From BNXB01 sp031548005 (lineage in GTDB: Bacteria > Bacteroidota > Bacteroidia > Bacteroidales > Azobacteroidaceae): a stretch of 64,000 bases of DNA. The translations under genes were made by a program, and so were the position numbers. The stretch is taken from the NCBI GenBank assembly GCA_031548005.1, contig JAVBRK010000024.1, positions 56,188-120,187 on the forward strand. The letters run 5' to 3'. How positions within the stretch are numbered: the first letter of the stretch is position 1; each line of letters begins with the position of its first letter. Shown here one piece after another: positions 25,641-35,980 of the stretch. The notes under the pieces are model-generated. The model saw nothing but the letters and a program-made list of their open reading frames with translations, was not told where the DNA came from and made no database searches.

Positions 25641-28079
25641 TTACCGGATATTGGCAATGCTGATGATATCGGCAAATACTCCGGCGGCCGTAACTCCGGC
25701 GCCGGCGCCGTATCCTTTGATAATCATCGGATATTCATTGTAGCGTTCGGTTGTGATCAGGATGATATTGTTACTGCCTTCAAGTTCATAAAACGGATGT
25801 GTCCGGTCTACTTCCTGTAGTCCGACACTGCAGATACCTTTATCCATTTGTGCGACGAACCGGAATTTTTTCCCTTCCGATTCCAATTTCCGGCGTTTGG
25901 TCTCGAATTCAGCATCCAATTCAGGGATCGTTTTCCAAAAGTCTTCCTGTGTTCCCTGGAAGTACTTGTCCGGAACGAACAGGGCTTTTTTAACATCGCT
26001 TTGTTCCACCTGGTAGCCGGCCTCCCGGGAGAGGATCACTAACTTGCGGATGACGTCTTTACCACTCAGGTCGATTCGTGGATCCGGCTCGGAGTATCCT
26101 GCCTCTTTGGCCATTCTGATGGCTTTACTCAAAGGAATATCGGCGCTGATGGTATTGAAAATGAAATTCAATGTTCCGGAGAGTACAGCCTGCAATTTCA
26201 GAATTTTGTCACCGCTGTTGATCAGGGCGTTCATTGTGTTGATGATCGGTAATCCGGCCCCCACATTCGTTTCAAAGAGGTATTTGATTCCATATTTACG
26301 GGAGATCGTTTTCAGATTCAAATAAGTATCGTAATTGGAAGAAGCGGCTAATTTATTGGCTGTGACAACCGAAATGTTATGGGAAAGGAGGTTTTTGTAA
26401 AGATCTGCAATGGCCTGGCTGGCGGTGCAGTCTACAAATACCGGATTGAAAATATTCATTTCCTCGATTTCACGGTATAAGATTTCGGGAGAAGAATCTT
26501 TGCCTTCATTTTTCAGCATTTCAGCATAATTGGTCAGGTCGATTCCTTTCCGGTCGAACAAGGCCTGCCGGGAGTTTGCAATTCCTACAACATTGATTTT
26601 AAGACTGTTTTGCATCATGAGTTTCGGCTGTTGTTGGCGGATTTGCTCCAATAAGCTTTTTCCTACTGTACCAATACCGGCTAAAAAAATATTCAGTACC
26701 TGGTATTCCGACAGGAAAAAAGAATCATGGATGGAATTCAGGGCTTTACGCAGGTATTTTTTCTTGATGACGAATGAAATATTGGTTTCGGAGGCTCCCT
26801 GGGCGCAGGCGATTACGCTGATCCCGCTTCGTCCGAGAGTTCCGAATAGTTTTCCGGCAATGCCGGGAGTCCGTTTCATATTTTCGCCTACGATGGCAAC
26901 GGTGGCCAGGTCTTTTTCCGGCTTGACATCGTTGATTTCGCCTTGCTGAATTTCCAGGGCAAACTCATCGCTCAGAACTTTTACAGACAAGTCGGCATCG
27001 GCATTGCGCACTGCAAAAGATGTCGTATTTTCGGAGGAGGCCTGCGATACCATAAATACACTGATCCCGTTTTTTGCTAAAGCTCGGAAAATGCGATAAT
27101 TAACCCCGATAACACCCACCATTCCTAGCCCTTGTACGGTAATCAGGCAGGTATCGTCGATGGATGAGATGCCTTTGATGGAAGATTTCCCTCCGTTGCT
27201 TTTCTCTCTGGTAATTAAAGTTCCTTCGCTCTCCGGATTGAATGTGTTTTTGATCCGGATCGGAATATTTTTATGATAAGCCGGGAAAATGGTCGGCGGA
27301 TAGATCACTTTTGCTCCGAAGTTCGATAACTCCATGGCTTCGATATAACTCAACCGGTCGATTACATAAGCGCTGCTGATAATTCTTGGATCCGCTGTCA
27401 TAAATCCGTCGACATCGGTCCATATTTCCAGAACCGACGCATTCAGGGCGGATGCCAGGATGGCGGCAGTGTAATCCGATCCTCCGCGTCCGAGGTTACT
27501 GACCTCGCCGGTATCCCGGTTGGAAGAAATAAACCCGGGAATGACCGATATCCGGGGCAGGGGAGAGAACTCCTCCTTTATCAACCGGTTGGTCAGTTCG
27601 AAATCAACGATATGTTTCTGGAATTGTTTTTCTGTTTTGATGAATTTCCGGGCATCGAACAGTTTCGCTCCCTGGATTGTAATACTGACAATCAGGGAAG
27701 AGATCCGCTCCCCGTAACTGACAATAATATCGGATGTTTTCTGGGACAAATCGCGAATCAGGAATACTCCTTTAAAGATGTTCCCCAATTCGTCGAGTAA
27801 TACCATAGTCTCTTTTAGTACAAACTGTTTGGATGAAGCGTCTTCAATTACGACTTCTACGATCTCGAGGTGCCGGCTTACCATACTGTTGAACTCTTTT
27901 TCGTAGGTATAATCTCCCAACGATGCCAATCTGGCGGTATGAAGTAACTGGTCGGTGATTCCTCCCAAAGCGGATACGACCACAACTATCGGTTCTTCTA
28001 CAGCCTCAACAATACGTTTTACTTCTAATAAGCTGGCGGCAGTACCCACAGAGGATCCGCCGAATTTCATGACTTTCAT
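25641..28079 (-). CDS. thrA: Bifunctional aspartate kinase / homoserine dehydrogenase
   Basis: 812 residues. The N-terminal aspartokinase (1-about 455) has KFGGSSVG, the nucleotide-binding SNLGRGGSDYTA, and two ACT-type regulatory segments (TVQGLGMVGVIGV and VAIVGENMKRTPG). The C-terminal homoserine dehydrogenase (about 465-812) has the NAD(P) loop FLAGIGTVGKSLLEQI, and DPRIDLSGKDVIRKLVIL with the catalytic Asp and Lys. It catalyses the first and third steps from aspartate to threonine and methionine. A -7-like TACATTTG lies on the minus strand at 28104-28111, upstream of the ATG. The enzyme is probably inhibited by threonine through its ACT domains (family knowledge). Confidence 0.96.
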   Translation of the reverse strand: MKVMKFGGSSVGTAASLLEVKRIVEAVEEPIVVVVSALGGITDQLLHTARLASLGDYTYEKEFNSMVSRHLEIVEVVIEDASSKQFVLKETMVLLDELGNIFKGVFLIRDLSQKTSDIIVSYGERISSLIVSITIQGAKLFDARKFIKTEKQFQKHIVDFELTNRLIKEEFSPLPRISVIPGFISSNRDTGEVSNLGRGGSDYTAAILASALNASVLEIWTDVDGFMTADPRIISSAYVIDRLSYIEAMELSNFGAKVIYPPTIFPAYHKNIPIRIKNTFNPESEGTLITREKSNGGKSSIKGISSIDDTCLITVQGLGMVGVIGVNYRIFRALAKNGISVFMVSQASSENTTSFAVRNADADLSVKVLSDEFALEIQQGEINDVKPEKDLATVAIVGENMKRTPGIAGKLFGTLGRSGISVIACAQGASETNISFVIKKKYLRKALNSIHDSFFLSEYQVLNIFLAGIGTVGKSLLEQIRQQQPKLMMQNSLKINVVGIANSRQALFDRKGIDLTNYAEMLKNEGKDSSPEILYREIEEMNIFNPVFVDCTASQAIADLYKNLLSHNISVVTANKLAASSNYDTYLNLKTISRKYGIKYLFETNVGAGLPIINTMNALINSGDKILKLQAVLSGTLNFIFNTISADIPLSKAIRMAKEAGYSEPDPRIDLSGKDVIRKLVILSREAGYQVEQSDVKKALFVPDKYFQGTQEDFWKTIPELDAEFETKRRKLESEGKKFRFVAQMDKGICSVGLQEVDRTHPFYELEGSNNIILITTERYNEYPMIIKGYGAGAGVTAAGVFADIISIANIR

Positions 28080-28123
28080 TTGAATAACAGTTAATTTTAC
28101 CTACAAATGTAGGAAAAAAGATG

Positions 28124-29137
28124 TCAAACCCAACCTTGGGCCTGCAATTTTATTTCAGTTCCATCTCTGGTGATTAAATTAGCCCCCATGGATTTATCAC
28201 AAATGTAGCCGATTAAACGAATTCCCTGCAGAACTCCTATTTTTTCGTGCAGATCGAGCGGTACGGTGAACAGTAGTTCGAAATCGTCGCCGCCGTTCAG
28301 CGCCACAGTCGATACGTTCATATTGAATTGTTCTGCCATGACTGCGGTCTGGTAATCGATCGGGAGGCGATCTTCATGAACCATACAGCCTGCTCCGCTT
28401 TCGTGACACAGGTGCAGTAATTCGGAAGCCAGTCCGTCGGTAATATCGATCATGGAAGTCGGGACAATCCCTTCTTTGTCTAACATTTCGACCATGTCTT
28501 TCCGGGCTTCGGGTTTCAACTGACGTTCCAGCAGGTATTCCTTTCCGCTGAAGTCGGGATTGAAATCGGTCTCTCCTTTAAAAACCGACTTTTCCCGCTC
28601 CAGTAATTGCAACCCCATATAGGCGGCCCCCAGATCTCCCGAGACACAGATCAGATCGGTATTCCGGGCGCCGTTACGGTAAGTTATTTTGTCTTTTTCA
28701 CCCTCTCCGATACAGGTAATGCTGATGCAAAGTCCGGTCAGAGACGACGAAGTGTCTCCTCCGACAATGTCGACTCCATAAACGGAGCAAGCCAATTGCA
28801 ATCCGGAATACAATTCTTCCAGGTCTTCTACCGAAAACCGTTTGGATATCCCCAATGATACCGTTAATTGCTTCGGGCGTCCGTTCATGGCGTAAATATC
28901 TGAAAATCCGGTTACTGCTGCTTTATATCCCAAGTGTTTCAGGGGAAAGTAAGTCAGATCGAAATGAATTCCCTCCAACAAGAGGTCAGTCGAAACCAAT
29001 GTTTTTTTGCCGGAGTAATCCAGTACAGCGGCATCATCCCCTGTTCCCCGGATACTTCCCGGATTTTTAAGTTGAATGTTTCCGGTTAAACGGCGTATTA
29101 ATCCGAATTCACCCAATGTTGCTATTTCTGTTCGCAT
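28124..29137 (-). CDS. thiL: Thiamine-monophosphate kinase
   Basis: A 337-residue ATP-dependent kinase that phosphorylates thiamine monophosphate to thiamine pyrophosphate. The AIRS-family motifs are present: GTGDDAAVLDY, the Asp-rich STDLLLEGIHFDL that binds magnesium, GVDIVGGDTSS and ITDGLASELLH. The length is normal for the family. It sits between the purine phosphorylase (24 nt upstream) and thrA on the minus strand and may be cotranscribed with the former. Confidence 0.94.
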   Translation of the reverse strand: MRTEIATLGEFGLIRRLTGNIQLKNPGSIRGTGDDAAVLDYSGKKTLVSTDLLLEGIHFDLTYFPLKHLGYKAAVTGFSDIYAMNGRPKQLTVSLGISKRFSVEDLEELYSGLQLACSVYGVDIVGGDTSSSLTGLCISITCIGEGEKDKITYRNGARNTDLICVSGDLGAAYMGLQLLEREKSVFKGETDFNPDFSGKEYLLERQLKPEARKDMVEMLDKEGIVPTSMIDITDGLASELLHLCHESGAGCMVHEDRLPIDYQTAVMAEQFNMNVSTVALNGGDDFELLFTVPLDLHEKIGVLQGIRLIGYICDKSMGANLITRDGTEIKLQAQGWV

Positions 29138-29161
29138 ACAGTTTGTTTTTTATCCCCGGTT

Positions 29162-29974
29162 TTATATTAACTTGATGATTTCTTGCATGATAAAGGCCAT
29201 TTTTGGCTGCGCGATTTTAGCCGCTTTCTGCACCTCTTCATGAGTTACTTTGACAATTTTTCCGATTACTCCCAGATCGGTGATGATGGAAAAAGCCAAT
29301 ACTTTGATCCCGCCGTGATTGGCAACGATGACTTCCGGAACTGTCGACATTCCGACTGCGTCTCCTCCGATAATCTTGAAGTAGTTGTATTCGGCAGGAG
29401 TTTCAAAAGTAGGTCCGGAAGTACCCACATAGACTCCATGTTGTAACTTGATATTGTTTTCGGCTGCGATCCGGGTAGCCAATTGTCTTAGTTCAGGATC
29501 GTAGGCTTCGCTCATGTCCGGAAAGCGGGTGCCGAATTCCGGCAGATTCTTTCCTCGTAACGGATGTTCGGGAAAGAGGTTGATATGATCTTCGATCAAC
29601 ATGATATCCCCAATGTCGAAACTGCCGTTCATTCCTCCTGCGGCATTGGATACGAACAGGTATTTGATTCCCAGAAACTGCATGACACGAATCGGGAAGG
29701 TCACTTCTTTCATATTGTAGCCTTCGTAGAAATGAAACCGTCCCTGCATAGCAACAATTTCTTTTCCGCCTAATTTACCGACAATCAGTTTACCGCTATG
29801 CCCTTCCACAGTCGAAACCGGAAAATTGGGAATATTTTCGTACGGGATCTCCGTTTTATCGGTGATGCTGTGAACCAGTTCTCCCAGTCCGGTTCCCAGG
29901 ATAACACTGGCTTTCGTTGTCTCGGGAATCCTGGGTCTAAGCCAGGATACTGTTTGCTTTAATGCTTCTAACAT
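29162..29974 (-). CDS. Purine-nucleoside phosphorylase (trimeric type)
   Basis: 270 residues. It splits inosine or guanosine with phosphate to give the base and ribose-1-phosphate in purine salvage. Visible landmarks are ILGTGLGEL (phosphate loop), VEGHSGKLIVG, MQGRFHFYEG, VSNAAGGMN, TSGPTFETPAEYNYFK and VGMSTVPEVIVANH with the base-binding region. The start at 29974 overlaps the 3' end of lpxK by 38 nt, so translation is probably coupled. It is of the low-molecular-weight trimeric class by motif pattern. Confidence 0.93.
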   Translation of the reverse strand: MLEALKQTVSWLRPRIPETTKASVILGTGLGELVHSITDKTEIPYENIPNFPVSTVEGHSGKLIVGKLGGKEIVAMQGRFHFYEGYNMKEVTFPIRVMQFLGIKYLFVSNAAGGMNGSFDIGDIMLIEDHINLFPEHPLRGKNLPEFGTRFPDMSEAYDPELRQLATRIAAENNIKLQHGVYVGTSGPTFETPAEYNYFKIIGGDAVGMSTVPEVIVANHGGIKVLAFSIITDLGVIGKIVKVTHEEVQKAAKIAQPKMAFIMQEIIKLI

Positions 29975-31058
29975 GAGTTTCTATTTTTTGATTGAATAAT
30001 GGCGCTTCGTCCAGATTAAAAACAACTTCGACCGGAAGATAGTAAAGTGATTTTTTCAGTAGCTCGTCCATTTCCGGAAAATCCAGCAGTCGCACGGCAT
30101 CTTTCTCGGTAGTAACGATGAGTTTATTATCCCCCTGCATTCGGTCGAATGTCTGTTTTATTTTTTTCAGGTCTTCAATGGAAAAATGATGGTGATCCGG
30201 GAATGACAGGACCTCCATGACAGGCGCATACCGGTGCAGCTCGTCGATCAGGTGTTGAGGAGAGGCGATACCCGAAACCAGTAAAACCCGACTTTTCCCG
30301 GATTGGATCGATTGCAGGCTTTTCCCGGCTGCAGAGTTGGCCGTACTTTCTCCGGAGTTAAAAACAGGAATGAGATTCCCGTATCTGAATGATGTGAAGA
30401 ATAATGACTGATATGGATATAGATCCAATGCTTTTCCGGTTACCCGGTAATGGATCGGTTTCAGATCTTCCGGACATTTGGTAACGATCAGGATCTCCGC
30501 CCGGGATTTATTTTTCGCCGGTTCACGCAAACGGCCTGCAGGTAATAGCTTGTCTTCATAGATCAGGCGGTTACTGTCGGTGAGCAGGATGGAAAGGGAT
30601 GGTTTTACATACCGGTGCTGGAAAGCATCGTCGAGCAGAATCACTTCCGGGCGTATTTCTTCCGGAAGGGCCAGTAAATTCCTGATCCCTCTTCTCCGGT
30701 TGGAATCGACTGCAACGATGATTTCCGGAAATTTCCGGAACATCTGGTAAGGTTCGTCGCCGATTGAAGCGCAACTGCTCTGTTCGTCGGCAAGGATGTA
30801 TCCCGATGTTTTGCGCTTGTATCCCCGGCTGAGTACGGCGATTTTATATTCCGGAAGCAACAACCGGATCAAATATTCGGTGTGCGGAGTTTTTCCGGTA
30901 CCTCCTACGGTAATATTCCCGATGCAAATGACAGGAACAGAAAACTCTTCGGCCGGAAGAAGTTTCCAGTCGAAGAGTTTATTTCTGAGTCCTACTGCCA
31001 GTCCGTAAATCCAGGATAAAGGCAGTAGGGCCTTGTTGATTTTTATATTTCCAGCCAT
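29937..31058 (-). CDS. lpxK: Tetraacyldisaccharide 4'-kinase
   Basis: A 373-residue inner-membrane-associated kinase that phosphorylates the 4' position of the lipid A disaccharide. An N-terminal hydrophobic stretch is followed by the P-loop GNITVGGTGKTPHTEYLI, the SRGYKRKTSG segment, GDEPYQMF, and the LLDDAFQHRYV motif with its catalytic acidic pair. The C-terminus has TEKDAVRL. A -7-like TATATTTG is on the minus strand at 31084-31091, 26 nt before the ATG, so lpxK may be first in the lpxK-PNP-thiL run. Confidence 0.95.
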   Translation of the reverse strand: MAGNIKINKALLPLSWIYGLAVGLRNKLFDWKLLPAEEFSVPVICIGNITVGGTGKTPHTEYLIRLLLPEYKIAVLSRGYKRKTSGYILADEQSSCASIGDEPYQMFRKFPEIIVAVDSNRRRGIRNLLALPEEIRPEVILLDDAFQHRYVKPSLSILLTDSNRLIYEDKLLPAGRLREPAKNKSRAEILIVTKCPEDLKPIHYRVTGKALDLYPYQSLFFTSFRYGNLIPVFNSGESTANSAAGKSLQSIQSGKSRVLLVSGIASPQHLIDELHRYAPVMEVLSFPDHHHFSIEDLKKIKQTFDRMQGDNKLIVTTEKDAVRLLDFPEMDELLKKSLYYLPVEVVFNLDEAPLFNQKIETHVRSIKANSILA

Positions 31059-31095
31059 AGGCGATTAACATCGTTTATGACTGCAAATATAAATT

Positions 31096-33903
31096 TTATT
31101 TTACACCTGTCATAATGACCTGGATCAAATTTTTCTGGTCGAGCAGTTCATTGGCAAGCGCTTTGATGTCGGTAGGTGTAATGGCATTCACCGTTTGCGT
31201 GTAATTGGTGTACCCATCGTACCCGACACGGTAAAAATTGGTAATGATATGATTCCAATAGCCGTTTTCCTGTAATTGCTGTTGCTGGTCTTTCAACATG
31301 AATTCTTTTGTTTTCTGGAAGTCTTCTTCTCTCGGACCGCTGGCAGCCAAAGCTTTGAATTCGTTGAGAATGATGGTGTTTAGTTCGTCTTTTTTAGGAA
31401 CATCTGTCTGGAAATAAACTTGTATGGAGGCTTGTCCTTTCGGATAATCCGCGATGGATCCTCCTACACTTACACCATAAGTTCCTCCGGCTTCTTCCCG
31501 TACCTTTTCGGTGTAAATCAACCTTAATATCTGGCTTAATATGTTCATTTTCAATCGTGTAGACATATCTGTTTTAAGTGTCCCGGAATAAACATCGATA
31601 ACCGTGGCTTTGGGTTCCAGCATTTGTTTTTCGAAGTCGACTTTCTTTTCTCCGGTTTTAATTCCGGCTTCCACCGTTTTCCAGGATTCTTTACGATTGA
31701 TGGAAGGCAGTGATCCCAGATATTTAGCAATCAGATCCTTGGTGGCTACCGGATCGATATTCCCGATGAAAACAAAGGTGAAATCGCTGGCGTCTTTATA
31801 ACGATCTTTGCGCCAGTTCATGATAGTTTGGTAATTCGCTGTCGCCAGATCTTCCGATTTCAAACGGCTGTTTCTGTCCCTGTTTTTGTTCAGTACGTTG
31901 TTCATCGTATCGACCAATGCGATTTCCGGTGCAGCCAATTGGCTTTCCAACTGGGATTTGGTTCTGCTGATAAATGCTTCGTAAGCATCCTGATCCATTC
32001 GGGGAGCAGTAAAGTTCAGATAGATCAGTTGCAGCATAGTTTCAAAATCTTTAGGAGCAGCGTTACCACTGAATCCTTCGTGAGTCAGGGTCATCGTGGG
32101 TTGAACCGACACATTTTTCCCGGAAAGCACTTTGTTCAGGTCGGTTTGACTGAAAGCTCCCAAGCCTCCGAGTGTCGATGCTGAGTGGTATATTTTGATA
32201 TTTGTCAGGTCGGATTCCGGAAAATGAGAAGAACCGCCCGGACTGGAGGCTGACATCAGGATTTCGTCGTCTTTGAAAGTTGTTGGTTTGATTACTACTT
32301 TTACTCCATTGGAAAGCGTGTAATTGACTGTTCCGAATTTTTCATCTTTCGACTCGCTTTTAACTGATCCTCCGGCAGGAAGTTCTTTCATGAGAGGCTC
32401 ATTGCTTACTTTATCCTGATAGGCTTCGATGTTTTCGGCCTTAGCTCCTTCAAACCAGGCTAATAACTGATCTTTAGAAGGAGTTTCCACGCCTTCTTTT
32501 TCCGGTCCTGTGAGAGAAATGACCACATTCTTGTCGGTAATCATTTCCTTGATGATTTGGTTGATCGATTCTACCTTGATGGCCGGTGCAATGTTATTCA
32601 GCATATTATATTCGGTTTCGATGCCGGGAATATAACCTCCTTTAGTAAAGTGGTTGACATATTCGCTGGCATAATTCCTGTTCAGAGTTTTATCTTTTTC
32701 CTTGAATGCACTTTCATAGCGCGTCAGGATGTCTGTCCGGGCTCTGTCGTACTCAGAGGCCGTGAATCCGAACCTTTTGATCCGTTCCATTTCGCGGGTG
32801 ATTGTTTTCAGACAGTCTTCCGTGTTGTTTTCTTTTACGGTGGCGCCGATCGACCAGGCTTCTTCTGTCATTGTATTGGCAAAATCTCCCTGATAACAGT
32901 AAGCGCTGTTGAAAGGCGCTGTCGGTTTTTCCCGGATTTCGTTCAAGCGGGTGTTCATCATCTGGGAAATGACAGAATTGAAAAAGTTCAGCATCAGTCC
33001 CACCGAGGATGCTTTCACTTCATCCGGAGCCGGTTTATGCTTGTAGTCGATTGAAATCCTGGTGTAGGTTGCTTCCTTGTCTGTTACTACAGCAACCAAA
33101 GGTTCCGGATTGTCTTCGACCTGAAAATGGGTCCGCTCGGCCGCATTAACAGGCTTGGGGATGTCTGCAAACACCGTTTTGAGCTTGCTCTCGATCTGGT
33201 CGGGGTCGATGTCTCCGATAATGATGACTGCTTGTAAATCGGGACGATACCATTTGTGATAGTAATCGCGTAGTTCTTGCGGCTTGAAGTTCATGATCAC
33301 ATCAGCCGTACCGATAATATTTCTCTTGGCATATTGGTTTCCGGGCAATACCTGAGGAAGTATCTTTTCCAGCGTCCGCCACTGTGCACCTCCGTAAGAA
33401 CGCATTTCTTCCCGGATTACACCGCGTTCCTTGTCGATTTCTTTTTCATCGAGAGACAGTGCACCCGACCAGTCGTGCAATATCAGCAGACAGGAGTCGA
33501 CAATACTCTCTCTTGTTGTCGGAACATCCGATATGTTATATACTGTACGGTCCCAACTGGTGTACGCATTGAGGTTCTGACCGAATTTAACCCCGATCGT
33601 TTCTAAATAACCTACCAGTTTGTTTCCCGGAAAGCTTTTACTTCCGTTAAATGCCATATGTTCCAGGAAGTGGGCCAGCCCGTTCTGGTTGTCTTCCTCC
33701 AGGATCGAGCCTACATTCTGGGCAATGAAAAATTCTGCCCGTTCTTTGGGTAATTCGTTGTGACGAATGTAATAAGTTAAACCGTTATCCAACTTTCCGT
33801 ATTTTACTTTCGGATCGATGGGTAGCTTTTCCATTTTCGGCTGGGCCGATAATTGTCCGGCAAAGACCAGGATAAGTCCCAGTAAAAAAATGCTTTTTTT
33901 CAT
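31096..33903 (-). CDS. M16 family zinc metallopeptidase (two-half form)
   Basis: A 935-residue exported protease. A signal peptide ends near residue 20 (VFAGQLSAQ). The inverted zinc motif HxxEH is His78-Glu81-His82 in LAHFLEHMAFNG, with the second Glu expected in the KERGVIREEM region. The second half (about 500-935) is an inactive M16-like partner domain, so the chain forms a full clam-shell like pitrilysin. Periplasmic peptide breakdown is the probable role. It is 24 nt downstream of sppA, so both envelope proteases are probably one operon. Confidence 0.93.
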   Translation of the reverse strand: MKKSIFLLGLILVFAGQLSAQPKMEKLPIDPKVKYGKLDNGLTYYIRHNELPKERAEFFIAQNVGSILEEDNQNGLAHFLEHMAFNGSKSFPGNKLVGYLETIGVKFGQNLNAYTSWDRTVYNISDVPTTRESIVDSCLLILHDWSGALSLDEKEIDKERGVIREEMRSYGGAQWRTLEKILPQVLPGNQYAKRNIIGTADVIMNFKPQELRDYYHKWYRPDLQAVIIIGDIDPDQIESKLKTVFADIPKPVNAAERTHFQVEDNPEPLVAVVTDKEATYTRISIDYKHKPAPDEVKASSVGLMLNFFNSVISQMMNTRLNEIREKPTAPFNSAYCYQGDFANTMTEEAWSIGATVKENNTEDCLKTITREMERIKRFGFTASEYDRARTDILTRYESAFKEKDKTLNRNYASEYVNHFTKGGYIPGIETEYNMLNNIAPAIKVESINQIIKEMITDKNVVISLTGPEKEGVETPSKDQLLAWFEGAKAENIEAYQDKVSNEPLMKELPAGGSVKSESKDEKFGTVNYTLSNGVKVVIKPTTFKDDEILMSASSPGGSSHFPESDLTNIKIYHSASTLGGLGAFSQTDLNKVLSGKNVSVQPTMTLTHEGFSGNAAPKDFETMLQLIYLNFTAPRMDQDAYEAFISRTKSQLESQLAAPEIALVDTMNNVLNKNRDRNSRLKSEDLATANYQTIMNWRKDRYKDASDFTFVFIGNIDPVATKDLIAKYLGSLPSINRKESWKTVEAGIKTGEKKVDFEKQMLEPKATVIDVYSGTLKTDMSTRLKMNILSQILRLIYTEKVREEAGGTYGVSVGGSIADYPKGQASIQVYFQTDVPKKDELNTIILNEFKALAASGPREEDFQKTKEFMLKDQQQQLQENGYWNHIITNFYRVGYDGYTNYTQTVNAITPTDIKALANELLDQKNLIQVIMTGVK

Positions 33904-33927
33904 ATACGATAATTTAAAATTAGTTTT

Positions 33928-35733
33928 TTAATAATCTAATAAAATTGCCTGGCGAACATCGTGGTTTTTCAGGTTGTTTAATAAAATTTTGGACTCATAT
34001 TTATCCGCACCCAGGAATTGTTTCAGGAAATAGGTTTGCATTCCGCCCATCGATTCTTCCAGTAATTGTGAGAAAAAGTCTTTTTGTTCAGGATACGACT
34101 GTAAATCGTACTCATCGATGGCTGCCGTTTCAGCAGCAAGTTTGATGGCATCGTCGAGATTTCCTGTTTTATCGACCAATCCACGGGCTAAAGCCTGATT
34201 TCCGGTCCATACACGTCCCTGGCCGATGGAGTCGATTTCGGCTTTTGTTTTGGAGCGGCCGGTTGCACAACGGTCGAGGAATGTGTCGTATCCGGTTTCG
34301 ATGTAATTTTGTAACAACGCCATCTCCCCGTTATTCAACGGGCGAGCCGGCAGGATAGAGAGACCGAACAGGGGCTCGCTTAAAGCCCGGCCTCCAAAGT
34401 CGGCGTATTCGTTGGTTTTGAATACATCGAACGAAGCGCCGGTTCTTTTAGATAGTTCTTCTGCGCTGGGAAAAACTCCGAAAATACCGATTGATCCGGT
34501 AATGGTGGTCGGTTCTGCAACGATCTTCGTGGCAGCGCAGGAAATGTAGTACCCTCCGGAAGCAGCCAGGTCTCCCATCGATACGATGATTGGTTTCACA
34601 GCTTTCAGCTCTTTTACAGCATGCAGGATCTGTTCGGAAGCATAAGCGCTGCCTCCTCCCGAATTGACGCGGAAAACGACGGCTTTGATGTTGTCGTCCT
34701 CTTTCAGTTTGTTTAGTTCCTTTACAAATTTTTTAGCGGTAATAACGGAGGAAGAAGTCATCGGATGGTCTTCAAAATTATCCGGGACGATCGATCCTTC
34801 GGCATACAGGACTGCGATTTTGTTTTCTGACTTTTTCTTCTTCGCAAAAGGAACGGTTTTCAGGTCGCTTACGCTGGCTAAAGAAAGTTCTTTGTCTTCC
34901 TCGATACCGACCTGACTTTTTAGAAATTTCTCAACCTGATCGGAATACATCAATTCGTCTACCAGGCGATATTCTATGGCAGCTTCCGGTTTGAATAACA
35001 AGCCTTTGTCGGCAAATTCATTCAGTTTTTCGACCGGGATATTGCGGCTCTCGGATATGGATTTCTGAATGTGGCCCCAGATGTCTCCAAGATAAGAAGA
35101 TACCTGTTCCCGGTTAGCATCACTCATTTTGTCTAAAATCAGGGGTTCGATGGCAGATTTATATGTCCCTACCTTGAAAACCTGCAATTTAATGCCCATT
35201 TTCTCGAACATACCCTTGTAGAATTGTGGCTGAAAAGACAATCCGATATACTCGACCGCACCTTGGGGATTCATCAATACCTTATCCGCGACAGAGCAGA
35301 TATAATAATCGCCTTGTGCATACTGATCGGCATAAGTAACAATAAACTTACCGCCTGTTTTGAAATCGATCAAAGCTTTCCGGATACTTTCCTGGGTTGC
35401 AAATCCGGCGTTTGCCCCTCCGGCCTTGATGTAAATTCCTTTTACCTGATCGTTTTCTTTGGCCTTTTTGATAGCATCCAGAATATCGTTCAATCCGTTC
35501 CCGCTATTTTTTGACCCCATTAAAAAAGCAAAGGGATTGTCCGATTTACGTTCGTTGATCGTTCCTTCCAGGTCGATCTTTACAATAGAGTTATCTCCCA
35601 GACTATAAGTCGGCGTCGACGAAAAACTGGCGACTATTCCGACAAATATAAAAATCGAAATGATACTCAGGATAATTGCTCCAAGGATCACTCCGATCGT
35701 GGAGGCGAAAATCATTTTCAAAAAATTCTTCAT
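33928..35733 (-). CDS. sppA: Signal peptide peptidase SppA, 67-kDa type
   Basis: A 601-residue membrane-anchored serine protease that digests released signal peptides. There is one N-terminal helix (about residues 8-35). Two S49 repeats follow: the first carries the general-base Lys in KVGTYKSAIEP, the second the nucleophile Ser in GDLAASGGYYISCAA. That is the Ser/Lys dyad split across repeats as in E. coli SppA, which forms a bowl-shaped tetramer. All key residues appear intact. Confidence 0.94.
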   Translation of the reverse strand: MKNFLKMIFASTIGVILGAIILSIISIFIFVGIVASFSSTPTYSLGDNSIVKIDLEGTINERKSDNPFAFLMGSKNSGNGLNDILDAIKKAKENDQVKGIYIKAGGANAGFATQESIRKALIDFKTGGKFIVTYADQYAQGDYYICSVADKVLMNPQGAVEYIGLSFQPQFYKGMFEKMGIKLQVFKVGTYKSAIEPLILDKMSDANREQVSSYLGDIWGHIQKSISESRNIPVEKLNEFADKGLLFKPEAAIEYRLVDELMYSDQVEKFLKSQVGIEEDKELSLASVSDLKTVPFAKKKKSENKIAVLYAEGSIVPDNFEDHPMTSSSVITAKKFVKELNKLKEDDNIKAVVFRVNSGGGSAYASEQILHAVKELKAVKPIIVSMGDLAASGGYYISCAATKIVAEPTTITGSIGIFGVFPSAEELSKRTGASFDVFKTNEYADFGGRALSEPLFGLSILPARPLNNGEMALLQNYIETGYDTFLDRCATGRSKTKAEIDSIGQGRVWTGNQALARGLVDKTGNLDDAIKLAAETAAIDEYDLQSYPEQKDFFSQLLEESMGGMQTYFLKQFLGADKYESKILLNNLKNHDVRQAILLDY

Positions 35734-35761
35734 TTTGAGTTATTATTAGTTATTAGTATTA

Positions 35762-35971
35762 TTATTGATCGTTCCTGAATTCCAACAAATCCCCCGGCTG
35801 GCAATCCAGTGCTTCGCACAGGGATTCCAGCGTACTGAACCGGATTGCCTTGGCTTTCCCGGTTTTGAGGACGGATAGGTTAGCCGGAGTAATGTTTACC
35901 TTTTCCGAAAGTTCGTTCAGGGAGATCTTTCGTTTGGCCATCATGACATCCAGGTTGACTATTATTGACAT
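35762..35971 (-). CDS. Xre/YozG-type small HTH regulator
   Basis: A 69-residue single-domain HTH_3/HTH_26 protein: MMAKRKISLNELSEKVNITP gives helices 1-2, ANLSVLKTGKAKAIRF the recognition helix and LCEALDCQPGDLLEF the C-terminal part. This is the form usually paired with DUF2975 membrane proteins, and that partner lies 9 nt upstream in the same operon. It probably represses its own operon through the inverted repeats at 36750 and 36801 (inference). Confidence 0.92.
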   Translation of the reverse strand: MSIIVNLDVMMAKRKISLNELSEKVNITPANLSVLKTGKAKAIRFSTLESLCEALDCQPGDLLEFRNDQ

Positions 35972-35980
35972 ATTTTCCTT

